Source: Elysia marginata
Lineage: Eukaryota > Mollusca > Gastropoda > Plakobranchidae
Length of the DNA: 22,709 nucleotides
Reading direction: 5' to 3'
Assembly (NCBI GenBank): GCA_019649035.1
Contig: BMAT01009512.1
Span: 48,881-71,589 of the forward strand
Every line of letters starts with the position of its first letter. Position 1 is the first letter of the stretch. A program made the translations under genes and the position numbers. The notes under the pieces were generated by a model. That model was given only the letters and a program-made list of their open reading frames with translations. It had not been told where the DNA came from and made no database searches. Below, piece by piece: positions 19,600 through 22,709 of the stretch.

Positions 19600-19865
19600 A
19601 AAATAAGAAAGAGAAAGCAAAATAGATGTAAAGACAGAGAAAGTGAGAGAGGCAGAGACGGAGAAAGCAAAACGGGGAGAGTGAGAAACGGAGACAGATA
19701 AAGAGATAGGAAATAGAGAGAGGGATGGAAAAAAAGATGAGGACAGATGGGGACAGATAGAGAGTCAGACAAAGAAGGAGACACGGACACACAAAAAGAA
19801 AGAGAGAGAGAGCGAGAGAGAGAAAGAGAGACAGACAGACAGACAGAAAGGGTGAGAGAGAGGAC
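19600..19865. repeat. Purine-rich (GA/GACA) tract
   Basis: About 265 bp of mostly A/G on the plus strand, mixing AGAGAG, GGAGAC, AAAGAG and a short (GACA)n run near 19831-19845. Long minus frames (19491-19790, 19583-20101) are Ser/Leu/Phe rich through this composition and are not called as genes. Confidence 0.85.
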
Positions 19866-20865
19866 GATGAGTGAGCTCGAATAGCCTTAAGAACTAAAAT
19901 TCCGGATACTAAAGGTTGTGGGGATGGGGGCTTAGTTTCTAAAAAAAAAAGAAAAGTTAATAGAGAGAAAAAGAATGAAGTATGAAAAGAAGTAGTACAG
20001 AACATTAAAAAGATCACCAAGCCCACAAACAATGAGACCAAAACTTTGACAATGATAGATAAAGCAGGGAAGGCCAAGCGACAGAGACAAACGGTTTTCA
20101 AGTTACTTCGGGCGGTTTGGAGGAGATATTTGTCAAGATGCGGGTCTCTTGGGTCCTTCTTTTCTCACCGTCTTTAAAGTGGTATTGTTCCCATCTGACT
20201 GTTTTAAAAGCGTCTGCGAATATTGCCCTCTCATTTTAAGGGCAGACATGACTACTTACCTAGAAACAAAAAAAAAAACCTGCTAGACGCTTAGATATAT
20301 AATGTGATCGGGTTTTAAGACACCGTTCAATCATTTTTTTCTGAAGTAAATACAAATATTGTCCAGTAAATTGAAAGAACTCGGTCTAACTTTATGAATA
20401 GTTCTCAATTTGTTTTTAGGGACCCATCACTTAAATATCAGGCGACAAGGGTGAATGAATCACGTGCCAGCATTTGGCTTTAAGACTTATTATCATTCAC
20501 TAAAAAATTATTTACATCTTTTCGAAAACGTAGACAAAAAATGTTAAGTTAAGCTTTCCCGTCTCTCGAGATATAACATTTTAAAACATGTAAATATATT
20601 CGGAAATTAGCAGGGGTTTTCTTGTATTTTAACGGCTCTTTTAACACAAACTCGAAGCTATATGAGTAAAATTGCTTGGTTCACCCTAGAGACCGTAGAA
20701 AAAGTTTGAGGAAAAACGATAATGCAGTCTTACAAGTGTGTCATTATTCACGTATTTTAGAGCTCAGCTCAATTTTTAAGTTGGCACGTAAAAGCATTAC
20801 TTAGCAAAAAAGGCTAAACATTGTATAGTATGTTACTAACAAACAAAAATAAGGAGATATAGAGA
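19866..20865. other. Spacer, no gene seen
   Basis: Mixed to AT-rich sequence. No SINE, RNA gene or coding exon recognised. Confidence 0.5.
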
Positions 20866-20893
20866 TGGAGACAGAGGGAGAGAGAGAGAGAGG

Positions 20894-20935
<42 letters not shown>

Positions 20936-20975
20936 GAGACAGACAGACAGAGACAGACAGAGATAGAAATAAAGA
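20866..20975. repeat. (GA)n followed by (GACA)n microsatellite
   Basis: GA repeats at 20876-20896, then about ten perfect GACA units (20897-20935) and further interrupted GACA/GA units to about 20975. The complement yields the Cys/Leu/Ser/Val frames 20801-21010 and 20814-21089, which are repeat artefacts. Confidence 0.95.
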
Positions 20976-21124
20976 AATAAAATTAGACAGATAAAAAGAG
21001 ACAGAGACATATATAGAAAATGGAGTCTGACTTAGGCGGAATGTTTTTATTTTATGTCCAAAGTAAAAAAAAAAAACTAAAATCATCAATACAGTCCATA
21101 GTCAAATCTGGAAAGATTCTGGAC

Positions 21125-21366
21125 GGATGTTTTAGTTACCTTAGCAAAGTTATTTATTCACACTTTCCTCATTCTACCGAAGTGTAAAATGTGTACCTGT
21201 CTAAAGGCAGTACTTAAAATTTGTGGAATGCTAGTATTTGAGCACCTATCAAGCAGCTGTGCTGTCATTCTCTGAATTATGATTTGAATTTGCTTTGATG
21301 TGTACTACCCTGTTGATGGAAATATGTGAAGTCTAGAGACTGACTTCGGCGGTGAAAGATTGTAGT
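21125..21366 (+). mobile_element. SINE family A, 5'-truncated (copy A4), running into the minisatellite
   Basis: There is no tRNA head. From TACCTTAGCAAAGTTATT it follows family A: CACTTTCCTCATTCTACC, AAGTGTAAAATGTGTACC, AAGGCAGTACTTAAAATTTG, TTGAGCACCTATCAAGCAGC, TGAATTTGCTTTGATGTGTA, then GAAGTCTAGAGACTGACTTC and GGCGGTGAAAGATTGTAGT. The last bases (TGTAGTATAACCATAT) correspond to CTATAATCCACATAT at the 3' end of A2, and the 16-bp array starts at once. Confidence 0.85.
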
Positions 21367-21370
21367 ATAA

Positions 21371-22229
21371 CCATATACCTGAATAATCACATACCTGAAT
21401 AACCTTATATCTGAATAAACATATACCTGAATAAACATATACCTGAATAACCATATACCTGAAAAAGCATATACCTGAATAACCATATACCTTAATAACC
21501 ATATACCTAAATAACCATATACCTGAATAACCATATACCTAAATAACCATATACCTGAATAATCATATACCTGAATAATCATATACCTTAAGAACCATAC
21601 ACCTGAATAATCATATACCTGAATAACCATATACCTGAAAAACTATATACCTGAATAATCATATACCTGAATAAGCATATACCTGAATAAGCATATACCT
21701 GAATAAGCATATACCTGAATAACTATATACCTAAATAACCATATACCTGAATAACTATATACCTGAATAACCATATACCTGAAAAAACATATACCTGAAA
21801 AACCATTTACCTGAATAACAATTTACCTGAATAACCATATACCTGAATAATCATATACCTGAATAACCCTATACCTGAATGAGCACATACCTGAATAAGC
21901 ATATACCTGAATAATCATATACCTGAATAACCATATACCTGAATAACCATATACCTGAATAACCATATACGTGAAAACCCATATACCTGAATAAGCATAT
22001 ACCTGAATAAGCATATACCTGAATAAGCATATACCTGAATAACCATATACCTGAATAACCCATATAACTGAATAACCATATTCCTGAAAAACCATATACC
22101 TGAATAACCATTATTTTACCTGAATAACTATATACCTGAATAACCATATACCTGAATGACAATATACCTGAAAAACCATATACCTGAATAACCATTCACC
22201 CGAATAACCATATACCTGAATAATCATAT
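21371..22229. repeat. 16-bp minisatellite, about 54 units
   Basis: Tandem copies of CATATACCTGAATAAC with changes mainly at the last base and its neighbours (AACC, AATC, AAGC, AACT, AAAACC). Most units keep the 16-bp period. A few indels shift it, for example near 21975, 22062 and 22110. A block of three consecutive AAGC-type units occurs at about 21672 and again at about 21992, 320 bp (20 units) apart. The unit has no stop in any minus-strand frame, so three overlapping minus frames of 90-117 codons arise. All read the same cyclic 16-residue peptide VIQVYGYSGIWLFRYM, which is a repeat artefact unless transcription is shown. Confidence 0.97.
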
Positions 22230-22297
22230 CGTGATAAAGGCTATATTCCTGTGATACGTGGACACTGGCAGCATATTGCCCTAGGGAAGGATCCAAG

Positions 22298-22396
22298 TAG
22301 TAGAGATGAGTAGCTTTAGAAGACCGCCAAGTATCTCTCACATTGGCCATATAACGAATAAGAAACATGGCCGGGAGAAAAAAATCCCACTTTTTA
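22298..22396 (+). pseudogene. LINE reverse-transcriptase C-terminal segment, tandem unit 1 (broken)
   Basis: In the plus frame starting at 22303 the sequence reads EMSSFRRPPSISHIGHITNK. It resembles the conserved segment near the end of many non-LTR retrotransposon ORF2 proteins, whose consensus I recall roughly as EMRCxRRxLxISYxxHxTNEEV. It is in a different frame from the following units and runs into an A-rich stretch. It is a short piece, not a functional enzyme. Confidence 0.65.
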
Positions 22397-22397
22397 A

Positions 22398-22529
22398 ATG
22401 AAATGCTTTTGGAGAGTGCTCAACACCTCTCAGATTTTCCATATAACAAATAAGAAAGATAGGAATAAGATCCCCTTAGTTGAGAAAAGATGCTTTAGAA
22501 GATTGCTCAACGTTTCTCACATTGAATAA
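22398..22529 (+). pseudogene. LINE reverse-transcriptase C-terminal segment, tandem units 2 and 3
   Basis: One open frame of 43 codons contains the same motif twice. Unit 2 begins MKCFWRVLNTSQIFHITNKK; unit 3 reads KRCFRRLLNVSHIE and ends at a stop (22527-22529). The repeat spacing at DNA level is 92 bp (units 1-2), 87 bp (2-3) and 81 bp (3-4), measured at the shared CTTTAGAAGA-type core (22314, 22406, 22493, 22574). The tandem copying is visible in DNA as well as in translation. Confidence 0.68.
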
Positions 22530-22562
22530 GAAAGATGGCTCGAAAGAAAAGTGTCAGTAGTT

Positions 22563-22709
22563 GAGATGGGATGCTTTAGAAGACTGCACAGCATCTCTGA
22601 CATTGAACATAACATTATGAGAAAAAAGAGCGAAGGGAGAAGAATAAGACAACCTCTAGAAACATACAACGAACTGGTAAGCACAGTTATGAAGATAAAC
22701 AAAGAGATT
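22563..22709 (+). pseudogene. LINE reverse-transcriptase C-terminal segment, unit 4, continuing off the window
   Basis: The frame from 22563 reads EMGCFRRLHSISDIEHNI, then RKKSEGRRIRQPLETYNELV and STVMKINKEI, open to the window end. The second part resembles the stretch that follows the EMRCxRR segment in many LINE ORF2 proteins, roughly RIRQxIGxYxxLLxxVKxRKLxWxGHV from memory. Unit 4 is therefore likely the edge of a larger LINE remnant beyond 22709, and units 1-3 are extra tandem copies of its first segment. A clade (for example RTE- or CR1-like) cannot be assigned from this piece. Confidence 0.65.

Noticed and set aside
19583..20101. 172-codon minus-strand frame
   Set aside because: Mostly the complement of the GA-rich tract; composition explains it.
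21371..22229. CRISPR-like array
   Set aside because: There are no repeat-spacer alternations: the 16-bp units are head to tail without spacers, and the setting is eukaryotic.

Overview
This window looks like non-coding nuclear DNA from an animal. The likeliest source is a marine or freshwater mollusc, perhaps a heterobranch gastropod. The reasons are the AT-rich single-copy background, several tRNA-derived SINE families with RNA polymerase III A and B boxes, long CT/GA, ATCT and GACA microsatellites, degenerate TAGATC-type repeats near 17.1-17.35 kb, and a fragment of a mollusc/invertebrate-style LINE. The taxon is an inference; no marker gene is present. I found no convincing host protein-coding exon, no functional tRNA or rRNA gene, and nothing prokaryotic. 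Every long open frame lies in simple repeats, in a SINE, across an N gap, or is an unremarkable frame in AT-rich DNA.

Layout. 1-1.6 kb: pyrimidine tract, then AT-rich unique DNA. 1.6-1.9 kb: SINE family A on the minus strand. 2.7-3.16 kb: SINE family B, split by a 149-bp inverted-repeat element; a second copy of that element lies inverted at 3.98-4.12 kb. 4.4-4.5 kb: SINE family C head on the minus strand. 7.1 kb: GA tract. 8.07-8.8 kb: SINE C followed by SINE A. 10.546-10.896 kb: N gap flanked by a direct duplication. 11-12.55 kb: ATCT and CT simple repeats with a hairpin/MITE-like element inside. 13.1-13.36 kb: SINE C, minus. 14.4-15.8 kb: a SINE-A core fragment, a SINE C and a SINE A. 16.33-16.63 kb: a complete SINE B with an 8-bp target duplication. 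17.1-17.9 kb: TAGATC-like and G/C-run DNA. 18.84 kb: GT. 19.6-19.86 kb: purine tract. 20.9 kb: GACA. 21.1-21.36 kb: SINE A, running directly into about 54 copies of a 16-bp minisatellite (21.37-22.23 kb). 22.3-22.7 kb: four diverged tandem copies of a LINE reverse-transcriptase C-terminal segment, the last running off the edge.

No genes work together here. The interest lies in transposable-element archaeology: nested insertion, a consistent TAATA target duplication, SINE families that appear to share modules, a minisatellite abutting a SINE 3' end, and tandem amplification of a LINE coding segment.
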